Shown here: in pieces, positions 1-5,202 of the stretch
How the letters are laid out: each line of letters opens with the position of its first letter
Numbering within the stretch: the stretch's first letter is position 1
NCBI GenBank assembly: GCA_007127695.1
Contig: SKYW01000217.1
Coordinates: forward strand, 1-6,748
Source of the DNA: Balneolales bacterium
GTDB taxonomy: Bacteria; Bacteroidota; Rhodothermia; Balneolales; Natronogracilivirgulaceae
DNA length: 6,748 nucleotides
Direction: 5' to 3'
Notes under the pieces: model-generated
Databases searched by the model: none
What the model saw: only the letters and a program-made list of their open reading frames with translations
What the model was told of the DNA's origin: nothing
Translations under genes and position numbers: made by a program

Positions 1-70
1 AAAAAAAGCCTATTTGTCCGCTTTTAACGGGATTGTTACGTGACATGTCGGACCTTGATTTTCAATAGGC
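1..70 (-). terminator. Intrinsic terminator overlapping the 3' end of the sigma factor gene
   Basis: Read on the minus strand, the arm GCCTATT (70-64) can pair perfectly over 7 bp with AATAGGC (14-8). Seven T residues (7-1) follow directly. An inner 5-bp pair GTCCG/CGGAC (53-49 with 20-16) extends the stem across an asymmetric internal loop. The 5' arm includes the last two sense codons and the first base of the TGA stop, so the terminator begins inside the gene. The apical loop is long (about 28 nt) and includes the palindrome GACATGTC (42-49). A stem abutting a U-tract is the standard intrinsic terminator layout. The large loop is the main reason for caution. Confidence 0.55.
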
Positions 71-664
71 CTTGATTCTATCCTTCAGATGCTTGTTCAA
101 CAATTCCCTTGCACGAAAAATGTGGGCTTTCACCGTACCAAGCGGAAGTCCGAGCTCCTCGGCGATCTCCTCGTAGCTCATCTCCTGCATGTGCCGCATC
201 CGGACCACCAGCCGGTACTTTTCGGGCAGGGCTTCCACGGCATCCCTGACCATCTTTCGCCGCTGCTTCACAATGATTTCCCTGTCCGTGCTTGCCGCTT
301 CGTCGGTCAGCTCCATCTGCATATCACCATCCTTGCCCTGCACCGGCTCGTCGATCGAAAGGGTGCTGAGTTTTTTCTTTCTGAGATAGTCAATGGTGTG
401 GTTTGTGGCAATCCGGTAGATCCACGTGGAGAAAGCATATTGCCGGTTGTAGGAGGCCAGGCAGTCAAAGGCCTTGAGGAATGCTTCCTGGACCAGGTCA
501 TCCACGACATCGCGGTTGCGGACCAGCTTGAGGATATGGAAGTACAAGGCACGCCGGTATTTGTCCACCAGTTGCTGATAGGCCTGCTGATCACCGGCCA
601 GGGCCGCATCCACCAGCATCCGATCTTTGCGGCTGCTGTCAGTTGATGTCGTTTTCTGTGTCAC
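62..664 (-). CDS. ECF-type RNA polymerase sigma-70 family sigma factor
   Basis: This 200-residue protein is probably an alternative sigma factor that directs core RNA polymerase to a specific promoter set, typically in response to stress. Sigma region 2 covers about residues 25-97, including the core-binding stretch DDLVQEAFLKAF (55-66) and the -10-recognition part FSTWIYRIATNHTIDYLRKK (78-97). A linker with LSIDEP follows. Region 4 covers about 137-193, with LPEKYR and a helix-turn-helix around SYEEIAEELGLPLGTVKAHI (163-182). Length and two-domain layout are those of ECF sigma factors with no extra C-terminal domain. The start is GTG at 664; an AAGG lies 10 nt upstream, and the 15 residues before the next ATG (619) resemble the usual charged N-terminus. 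That ATG remains possible. No anti-sigma gene lies in the window: the gene upstream is prmA, and the downstream side is cut off by the window edge. It may be constitutive or controlled from elsewhere. The regulon is unknown. Confidence 0.93.
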   Translation of the reverse strand: MTQKTTSTDSSRKDRMLVDAALAGDQQAYQQLVDKYRRALYFHILKLVRNRDVVDDLVQEAFLKAFDCLASYNRQYAFSTWIYRIATNHTIDYLRKKKLSTLSIDEPVQGKDGDMQMELTDEAASTDREIIVKQRRKMVRDAVEALPEKYRLVVRMRHMQEMSYEEIAEELGLPLGTVKAHIFRARELLNKHLKDRIKAY

Positions 665-822
665 TTGGGTAATGCCTTGACGTTTGATACGGGTTCAGCA
701 ATATTTTATAGAATGTAAATATAGCAAGATTATGCTTCGTAATATAGCTGATTCTGCGACTGGGTTGGTCTTCACTCCCTGCAATTGCAGGAATCACAAT
801 GCTTTTTAATCATCATTGGTTT
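665..822 (-). promoter_or_regulatory. Spacer between prmA and the sigma factor gene, probable promoter region
   Basis: This 158-bp spacer is the longest gap in the minus-strand gene series and is much richer in A/T around 699-745 than the flanking genes. On the minus strand it contains TATATTTA (723-716), similar to the Bacteroidota -7 element TAnnTTTG, and TATAAAAT (710-703) about 40 nt upstream of the sigma start codon. I could not find a convincing upstream element at the right spacing for either, so the promoter is inferred from position and composition. The spacer also holds a 14-bp perfect palindrome, described separately. Confidence 0.35.
778..791. repeat. 14-bp perfect palindrome CCTGCAATTGCAGG
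   Basis: The sequence CCTGCAATTGCAGG is identical to its own reverse complement. It lies in the spacer between prmA and the sigma factor, about 115 bp upstream of the sigma start codon. No T-tract follows on either strand, so it does not look like an intrinsic terminator. A dimeric regulator's operator is possible, but this rests only on symmetry and position. Confidence 0.4.
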
Positions 823-842
823 TTATGAGGCACGTAAAACCA
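817..842 (-). repeat. Inverted repeat bracketing the prmA stop codon
   Basis: On the minus strand, TGGTTTT (842-836) in the last codons of prmA pairs perfectly over 7 bp with AAAACCA (823-817). The 12-nt loop and the base of the stem hold the TAA stop (825-823). No U-tract follows, so it is not a classical terminator. It could be an mRNA 3' structure or a chance repeat in A/T-rich sequence. Confidence 0.35.
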
Positions 843-1671
843 GCGCACGCCATTCGTTTTCCGCGCCCTGCGCCAGCCGTTCCATTGCGGCACAGGCCGG
901 ATGGGACGAGATCGCATCCACATCCTCCTCCAGGATCCCCGAGAGCATAAGGATGCCACCTGGAGCCAGATATCCGGTCAGGGTCCCGGCCATATCCAAC
1001 AGGATATTCCGGTTGATGTTGGCCAGGATCAGATCATAGCGGGCATCGGGCGGAATCTGCTCTGTGGAGCCAATGCGGATCTCCAGCCGGTCGCTCACCG
1101 CGTTGAGCCGGGCATTTTCGAGGGCATTGTCGTAGCACCAGGGGTCGATATCGATGCCCAACGCGTCACCGGCACCCAGTCGCAGCGCCGCAATGGCCAG
1201 GATTCCCGTGCCCGTACCCATGTCCAGCACACGGTCTCCCGGACGCACATGGTCCGGCAAAAGCCGGAGCAGCAGACGCGTTGTCTCATGGTAGCCCGTC
1301 CCAAATGCCATTTTTGGATCGATGACCAGAGGGATGCAATCCTGCGGAGAGGCCTCGTCCGTCCAGGTAGGATGGATAAAAAATCGTCCTACGGTCAGCG
1401 GCCGGATTGTCTTCTCCCACTCCTCGTTCCAATTGCGCTCCGTCACGATTTCCTCGCCGACGACCTGCCACCTGCCGTCTGATTGCTCTTCGAGCCAGTT
1501 TCTAAGCCTTTGATTTACGCTTTCTGTAAATACTGCTTCCGGAATCCACGCATCCAGCTCTTGTTCCTGTTGCTCAAACCCGTCAAAACCGAAGGCCAGC
1601 AGATCATCGGCAGCAAGATCCTGTTCCTCCTGCGGGATCCTGATTTTCAGCTTTACGTATTTTCTGTTCAT
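823..1671 (-). CDS. prmA: Ribosomal protein L11 methyltransferase PrmA
   Basis: PrmA is a cytoplasmic S-adenosylmethionine-dependent enzyme that methylates amino groups of ribosomal protein L11. The 282-residue length is typical for Bacteroidota-type PrmA. The N-terminal part (about 1-75) corresponds to the L11-recognition domain, followed by the linker signature NWNEEWEKTIRPL (80-92). The catalytic Rossmann-like domain starts near DPKMAFGTGYHETTRL (118-133), a PrmA hallmark. It contains SAM motif I VLDMGTGTG (148-156), the acidic strand GIDIDP (172-177) and the post-motif LANINRNILL (216-225), which replaces the NPPY of other N-methyltransferases as expected in this family. The start is ATG at 1671. 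No clear Shine-Dalgarno sequence precedes it. The gene lies 36 bp downstream of the M28 lipoprotein gene on the same strand, so co-transcription is likely unless the hairpin between them terminates. L11 methylation is usually dispensable, so a role in fine-tuning translation is the most that can be inferred. Confidence 0.95.
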   Translation of the reverse strand: MNRKYVKLKIRIPQEEQDLAADDLLAFGFDGFEQQEQELDAWIPEAVFTESVNQRLRNWLEEQSDGRWQVVGEEIVTERNWNEEWEKTIRPLTVGRFFIHPTWTDEASPQDCIPLVIDPKMAFGTGYHETTRLLLRLLPDHVRPGDRVLDMGTGTGILAIAALRLGAGDALGIDIDPWCYDNALENARLNAVSDRLEIRIGSTEQIPPDARYDLILANINRNILLDMAGTLTGYLAPGGILMLSGILEEDVDAISSHPACAAMERLAQGAENEWRALVLRAS

Positions 1672-1692
1672 GAGTCGAAAGGGTCTGGATGG

Positions 1693-1714
1693 AAAAGAAC
1701 CGGTTCGTTACCGG
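1693..1714 (-). terminator. Stem-loop over the M28 gene stop codon, weak terminator candidate
   Basis: On the minus strand, CCGGT (1714-1710) pairs with ACCGG (1704-1700) across a 5-nt loop, AACGA. The stop codon TAA spans the last base of the stem and the first two of the loop. The T-rich tail TTCTTTT (1699-1693) follows directly. The stem is short but all G/C except one pair, and the tail is interrupted by a C, so termination is probably partial at best. The same bases form the palindrome GAACCGGTTC (1697-1706). It could lower expression of prmA relative to the upstream genes. Confidence 0.38.
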
Positions 1715-2742
1715 ATGCGATTGTAGATCAGTTCCAGGAGCACATCTCCAACGGCCTGGAGTGTTTCGGTGGCGATGATATCCATGTCGTCGGCATGGGT
1801 GTGCCAGTATTCGGGGAACGACACGTCGGTCTGGAAGGGACGCGGTGGCTTATGGTGGATAATGTTGATCGTCGGTATACCGGTCTTGCGGTTGATAATC
1901 CAGTGGTCGTCGGCAATGGATGAGCCTTTTTCATCCAGGAACAGGTCATCATGTCCCATCTCACGCGCAATGCGCCAGACCTCATCCACCAGGCGCGGTG
2001 CGTACTGCATGGAGAATCCCTCGCGGGGGAAGACGGCGTCACCGGCACCGACCATATCCAGCAGGATACCGAAACGCGGACGGTAGCCCGGGACCGGCGG
2101 GTTGTTGGACCAGTAACGTGAGCCCAGGAAATAGTACTCCAGGTCGCCCTCGCGTCCATAGTCCTCGCCGTCAAAGAGCAGGATGTCCACGCCGATGGGC
2201 GGCGGATGGTCGCGGAAGATCCGGGCCAGCTCGAGCAGGACCCCAACGCCGCTTCCACCGTCATCCGCGCCCGGAATCGGTTCGTTGCGGCGGGCGGGAT
2301 CCGGGTCCCTTTCGGCGCGCGGACGGGTATCCCAGTGTGCAAGCAGCATAATCCGGTCGCCGAGATCCGGGCGAAACGCGGCGATGATGTTGCTCATGTC
2401 ATAGGTTTCGCCGGCATATCCGGTATGTGTGAACGGCTGCACGTAGACAGCCTGCCGTCCTGCGTATTCCCCGAGTTTTTCGGCCAGATAGTCACGGGTG
2501 AGATGGTGGCCTTGCGAGCCGGGATTGCGTGGCCCGAATGCGACCTGAGCGGCGGTGAACTGGTAGGCCGAATCAGCGTCGAATGCCGGCACGTCCCGGT
2601 CGCGCTCTGTGAAGGAGAGCCGCGGGTCGGGCTCCTCCCCTCCGCAGGCTGAGAGCAGCATCATTATCAGCGAAAGAGTCAGCAACCAGGGTAACGTGCT
2701 GGCAGAAAATAACATGGAGCTGTAGGTGGTCCTGTTATCCAT
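1708..2742 (-). CDS. M28-family lipoprotein, glutaminyl-cyclase-like zinc hydrolase
   Basis: This is a predicted envelope lipoprotein of 344 residues. A hydrophobic signal segment (about 17-30) ends in the lipobox LSAC, with Cys33 as the lipidation site, followed by an acidic tether GGEEPDP. The mature part is an M28 zinc-hydrolase domain: AHWDTRP (135-141), GADDGGSG (158-165), FDGEDYG (190-196), LLDMVG (227-232), ADDH (277-280) and WHTHADD (313-319). Spacing and the motifs FDGE, GSRYW and WHT resemble glutaminyl-peptide cyclotransferases more than classical M28 aminopeptidases. Expected roles by analogy are Asp161, Asp194 and His314 as metal ligands and Glu193 as the catalytic acid/base. Position 194 is Asp where animal cyclases have Glu. 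The enzyme could form N-terminal pyroglutamate on exported proteins or act as an aminopeptidase; sequence alone cannot decide. The start is ATG at 2742, just before the signal peptide, with no good ribosome site. It lies 49 bp after gatA and 36 bp before prmA. Confidence 0.9.
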   Translation of the reverse strand: MDNRTTYSSMLFSASTLPWLLTLSLIMMLLSACGGEEPDPRLSFTERDRDVPAFDADSAYQFTAAQVAFGPRNPGSQGHHLTRDYLAEKLGEYAGRQAVYVQPFTHTGYAGETYDMSNIIAAFRPDLGDRIMLLAHWDTRPRAERDPDPARRNEPIPGADDGGSGVGVLLELARIFRDHPPPIGVDILLFDGEDYGREGDLEYYFLGSRYWSNNPPVPGYRPRFGILLDMVGAGDAVFPREGFSMQYAPRLVDEVWRIAREMGHDDLFLDEKGSSIADDHWIINRKTGIPTINIIHHKPPRPFQTDVSFPEYWHTHADDMDIIATETLQAVGDVLLELIYNRIR

Positions 2743-2787
2743 TCAAAGCCCGGTAATTCACCTGGTTATGGGGTTATGGTTTTTCAG

Positions 2788-2801
2788 GCCGTTATGCCGG
2801 C
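2788..2801 (-). repeat. Short inverted repeat around the gatA stop codon
   Basis: On the minus strand, GCCG (2801-2798) and CGGC (2791-2788) can form a 4-bp stem whose 6-nt loop GCATAA ends in the gatA stop codon. No U-tract follows (CTGAAAAACC), so it is not a terminator. Such a short stem could easily occur by chance. It is listed because neighbouring genes show a similar arrangement. Confidence 0.2.
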
Positions 2802-4321
2802 GGATCATCCGTAAAGTCAGCACACACCGTTTCGGCCAGCTGCGCGGCATTGAGCAATTCCGGCTCCTTGAAGGCATCGGCCATGAACTGCACCCCGATG
2901 GGCATACCGTCGCTGCCGTGATTGCCGGCCGGTATGCTGATGCCGCAAATGCCGGCCAGGTTAGCGGATATCGTGTAGATGTCGTTCAGGTACATCTGCA
3001 GCGGATCGTTGACCTTGGCGCCCAGCTCAAATGCCGTAGTGGGCGCTGTCGGGGAGATAATGACATCCACCCTGGAGAATGCTTCTTCAAAATCCTGCTT
3101 GATGAGGCGCCTGATGCGCTGGGCTTTTCCGTAATAGGCATCATAGTAGCCGGCACTGAGCACATATGTTCCGAGCATGATGCGCCGCTTCACTTCCGGA
3201 CCGAATCCCTCGGTGCGGCTCTGCTTGTAGAGCCGGATCATCGGGGTGTCCAGATCGGGGTTGTCCTCCGCCCCGCTTTCTGCGATCGCTGCTTCCTCGG
3301 CTTTCAGCTGCGAGCGGACGGCCTTGATATCGGCCCGGTGTCCGTATCGTATGCCATCGAACCGGGCCAGGTTGCTTGAGGCCTCTGCCGTAGCCAGTAC
3401 GTAATAGGCCGCAATAGCGTATTTCAGGTTCGGAAGCCGGATGTCCACCAGCCGGGCTCCTTTCTGTTTCATCTTGCCGGCCACATCCATTACCCGCTGA
3501 CGGATCTCGGGATCCAGTCCGTCGCCAAAATATTCCTCCGGGATTCCGATGGTGATGTCGGACCGCTGGTTTTCAAGCAAGCCTGGATAGTCGGGCACGG
3601 TTTCAGGGGAGGACGTGGCATCCATCGGATCGTGACCGGAGATCGCTTTCAGTATCACGGAAGCATCGTGCACCGTACCGGCTAAAGGACCAACACTGTC
3701 GAACGATGAGGCATAGGCAATAAGTCCGTGGCGGGATACCCGGCCGTAGGATGGTTTCAGTCCCACAACACCGCAAAACGAAGCCGGTTGCCGAATAGAG
3801 CCCCCGGTGTCACTGCCAAGGGTGGCGTGGCACATTCCGGCGGCGACGGCTGATGCGCTGCCGCCGCTTGAGCCGCCCGGGACCCGGGAATGATCCCTGG
3901 GATTGCGAACCGGACCGTACATGGAGTTTTCGTTTGACGATCCCATTGCAAACTCATCCATGTTGAGACGGCCGATGATGATGGCATCCCGGGCAAGCAG
4001 CCGCTCAACGACCGTGGCATCGTAAACCGCTTCATACGATGCAAGCATCTTTGAGGCACAGGTTGCGGGATATCCTTTCTGGCAGAGAACCTCCTTGATA
4101 CCCATGACCACCCCCGCAAGAAATCCGGCGGTGCCGTCAGCTATTTTCCCCTGAATTTGAGCGGCCCGGACAAGCGCCTGTTCTTTATGTATTTGCGTAA
4201 ACGCATTGACGTCAGGATTTCCCTGCTCAATGCGGGATAGATACTCCGATACAAGATCCGGCAAGGTGAACTCTCCGGACTGCAGCTGTGCACGGGTACT
4301 GCGAATATCAGATAACTTCAA
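2792..4321 (-). CDS. gatA: Asp-tRNA(Asn)/Glu-tRNA(Gln) amidotransferase subunit A (GatA)
   Basis: GatA is the glutaminase/amidase subunit of the cytoplasmic GatCAB complex. It releases ammonia from glutamine so that mischarged Glu-tRNA(Gln) and/or Asp-tRNA(Asn) can be converted to the correct aminoacyl-tRNA. The 509-residue protein has the full amidase signature domain with a Ser-cisSer-Lys triad: Lys76 in MGIKEVL, Ser151 in PGGSSGGSA (148-156) and Ser175 in GSDTGGSIRQP (169-179). LKPSYGRVSRHGL (188-200) and the GatA-specific FDGIRYGHR (321-329) and SEGFG-like TEGFGPEVKRRIMLG (370-384) support GatA over generic amidases. The start is a TTG at 4321. It is the only start-type codon between the upstream in-frame TGA (4342-4340) and the conserved N-terminus, and it gives the usual family length. 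An AGG lies 12 nt upstream, so ribosome binding looks weak. gatB and gatC are not in the window, so the operon is not a gatCAB cluster. tatA lies 82 bp upstream. Confidence 0.96.
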   Translation of the reverse strand: MKLSDIRSTRAQLQSGEFTLPDLVSEYLSRIEQGNPDVNAFTQIHKEQALVRAAQIQGKIADGTAGFLAGVVMGIKEVLCQKGYPATCASKMLASYEAVYDATVVERLLARDAIIIGRLNMDEFAMGSSNENSMYGPVRNPRDHSRVPGGSSGGSASAVAAGMCHATLGSDTGGSIRQPASFCGVVGLKPSYGRVSRHGLIAYASSFDSVGPLAGTVHDASVILKAISGHDPMDATSSPETVPDYPGLLENQRSDITIGIPEEYFGDGLDPEIRQRVMDVAGKMKQKGARLVDIRLPNLKYAIAAYYVLATAEASSNLARFDGIRYGHRADIKAVRSQLKAEEAAIAESGAEDNPDLDTPMIRLYKQSRTEGFGPEVKRRIMLGTYVLSAGYYDAYYGKAQRIRRLIKQDFEEAFSRVDVIISPTAPTTAFELGAKVNDPLQMYLNDIYTISANLAGICGISIPAGNHGSDGMPIGVQFMADAFKEPELLNAAQLAETVCADFTDDPPA

Positions 4322-4403
4322 AACGGGAGATAACCTGGTTCAAATAGCGTTCAATGGTTTGTGTAACATACTTCGTGGAGAGGTTGGATGGCTGTGCCAA
4401 GTG

Positions 4404-4643
4404 TCAGTCCTGTTCCTCTTCCTTCTTCACCTTCTGCTCTTCCCGTTTTTTCTCATCACGCCGGGGTTCCGCCGGTTCATCGGAACCTTTCTCCAATTCC
4501 TTGCGTATGTCGGTGGAAGCCTTGCGGAACTCGGTGATTCCCTGCCCCAGTCCGCGGGCAAGTTCCGGAATCTTTTTGGCTCCAAAAAGAAGAAGCACTA
4601 CAAGTACGATGACAAGTATCTCAACACCACCAAATGAGCCCAT
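4404..4643 (-). CDS. tatA: Sec-independent (twin-arginine) translocase subunit TatA/TatE family
   Basis: TatA is the inner-membrane pore-forming subunit of the twin-arginine pathway, which exports folded proteins together with TatC. The protein has 79 residues from ATG 4643. It has a short outer N-terminus MGSFGGVE, one membrane helix (about residues 7-20), the hinge [14 protein letters not shown] (20-33) that is diagnostic of the family, an amphipathic helix to about 50, and a highly charged, disordered-looking C-terminal tail rich in K/E. A TTG four codons upstream (4655) is also in frame, but ATG 4643 is preferred. It gives the canonical N-terminus, and a GAGG Shine-Dalgarno sequence lies 6 nt upstream, overlapping that TTG. 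Length and tail fit TatA rather than the longer TatB. tatC is not in the window. The gene is first in the minus-strand series, so it probably shares a promoter in the 4644-4826 spacer with gatA. Confidence 0.93.
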   Translation of the reverse strand: MGSFGGVEILVIVLVVLLLFGAKKIPELARGLGQGITEFRKASTDIRKELEKGSDEPAEPRRDEKKREEQKVKKEEEQD

Positions 4644-4649
4644 AAAAAA

Positions 4650-4653
4650 CCTC
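4650..4653 (-). promoter_or_regulatory. Ribosome binding site of tatA (decides the start)
   Basis: On the minus strand GAGG is followed by six T residues and then the ATG at 4643. This 6-nt spacing is good and fixes the start at the ATG rather than at the TTG at 4655, which overlaps the site itself. Confidence 0.6.
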
Positions 4654-4705
4654 AAAATTTATTTTTAATACATTCGTTCGATTATGTAAAATAGCAAACT
4701 TTCGC

Positions 4706-4724
4706 TTCAGGGATAACCCCTGAA
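4706..4724. repeat. Stem-loop in the divergent spacer
   Basis: TTCAGGG (4706-4712) and CCCTGAA (4718-4724) form a perfect 7-bp stem with a 5-nt loop, ATAAC. On the plus strand an A/T stretch (AAATTTATTTTATT) follows. That could mimic a weak terminator, but no plus-strand gene lies upstream to be terminated. It lies about 63 nt upstream of the tatA start, so it could be in the tatA leader or act as a DNA operator. Confidence 0.45.
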
Positions 4725-4812
4725 AAATTTATTTTATTGTGATGACGTTAGGGACTTGAATTTTATCATAATTATTAGTTAATAGTCGACGAAAGTTACT
4801 AAATAAAAATTT

Positions 4813-4817
4813 CAGGA
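4813..4817 (+). promoter_or_regulatory. Ribosome binding site of the DUF2795 gene
   Basis: CAGGA, with its AGGA core 9 nt upstream of ATG 4827, is one of the clearer Shine-Dalgarno sequences in the window and supports that start codon. Confidence 0.5.
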
Positions 4818-4826
4818 CGTACCGTT

Positions 4827-5072
4827 ATGATTTGGACCGTTGAACTCGCTGCGACACTTGAGGATGCACCCTGGCCGGCAACCAGAAACGAACTGATTGA
4901 GTGGGCCGAAAGAAACGGCTGTCCTCAGCAGGTGATCGACAACCTGTATGAACTTGATGAAGAAGACGACACTCCTTATGAGAGTATAGAGGAGATTTGG
5001 CCTGACTACATCATGAAAGAGGATTTCTTCCACGGGGAAGAAGACGAGGGATTCGACTACGACGACGTCTGA
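4827..5072 (+). CDS. DUF2795 family small acidic protein
   Basis: This 81-residue protein has no signal peptide or membrane segment. The N-terminal half (about 4-45) fits the DUF2795 pattern: a short strand-like start VELAATLEDAPWPA, then helix NELIEWAERNG (21-31), then CPQQVIDNLYEL (32-43). The family has no known biochemical function that I can state. The second half is extremely acidic and aromatic: DEEDD (44-48), EEIW (55-58), EDFF (65-68) and an EEDE...DYDD tail (71-80), with almost no basic residues. Such a tail suggests binding to a basic partner or mimicry of nucleic acid, but that is speculation. The start ATG 4827 has an AGGA 9 nt upstream. The gene is first on the plus strand, divergent from tatA and 130 bp before the outer-membrane protein gene. 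A GC-rich hairpin follows its stop, so co-transcription with the next gene is uncertain. Confidence 0.82.
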   Translation: MIWTVELAATLEDAPWPATRNELIEWAERNGCPQQVIDNLYELDEEDDTPYESIEEIWPDYIMKEDFFHGEEDEGFDYDDV

Positions 5073-5202
5073 AGCCCGGCAAACGGGCATACACATCAGC
5101 TTGCATAACGGGTTTACGGCATCCGTTACTGTCCTGACCTGAAATGCTTATATTCGGGAGAGCCTAGTATTATTCGCCACCTTCTACCTGTATCTGATTT
5201 CA
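5073..5202 (+). promoter_or_regulatory. Spacer between the DUF2795 gene and the Omp85-family gene
   Basis: Two short stem-loops can be drawn here: GCCCG-GCAAA-CGGGC (5074-5088), directly after the stop codon, and TAACGG/CCGTTA (5106-5111 with 5123-5128, loop 11 nt). Neither has a following T-tract, so termination is doubtful. TATATTCG (5149-5156) differs by one base from the Bacteroidota promoter element TAnnTTTG and lies about 47 nt before the proposed start of the next gene, but no matching TTTG was found upstream of it. There is no Shine-Dalgarno sequence just ahead of the TTG at 5203. Confidence 0.3.

Larger units (their letters stand above)
4644..4826. promoter_or_regulatory. Divergent AT-rich promoter region between tatA and the DUF2795 gene
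   Basis: This 183-bp spacer separates genes read in opposite directions, so it should carry promoters for both. It is strikingly A/T-rich compared with the coding DNA around it. Candidate elements are weak. On the plus strand TATCAT (4764-4769) and CATAAT (4768-4773) resemble -10 hexamers and TTGTGA (4737-4742) resembles a -35, but the spacing is too long for a standard sigma-70 promoter. AAAATTTATTTT occurs twice as a direct repeat (4654-4665 and 4724-4735), and a stem-loop lies between the copies. No coding sequence was seen in it. Confidence 0.5.

Noticed and set aside
89..646. Long plus-strand open frame (185 codons) opposite the sigma factor
   Set aside because: It is fully antisense to a clear ECF sigma gene, and its translation shows no recognizable domain. 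Long shadow frames are expected in GC-rich coding DNA.
901..1482. Plus-strand open frame (193 codons) opposite prmA
   Set aside because: It is antisense to a well-supported PrmA, and its product has no family-like motif.
1728..2342. Minus-strand frame of 204 codons inside the M28 gene, and several plus-strand frames opposite it
   Set aside because: The M28 frame carries all conserved motifs and the lipoprotein signal. The others have the R/P/S/T-rich composition typical of frame-shifted GC-rich reading.
2726..3379. Plus-strand frame of 217 codons opposite the 3' part of gatA
   Set aside because: It is antisense to a conserved gene and has no ribosome site or recognizable domain.
4206..4668. 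Plus-strand frames with hydrophobic, Phe/Leu-rich products opposite tatA
   Set aside because: The apparent hydrophobic segment is the antisense image of the Lys/Glu-rich TatA tail, where GAA/GAG/AAG reversed gives Phe, Leu and Ser. It is not a real membrane protein.
5074..5088. GC-rich hairpin directly after the DUF2795 stop as an intrinsic terminator
   Set aside because: The stem is only 5 bp and is followed by ATACACATCAGC with no T-tract, so I kept it only as a structure inside the spacer.
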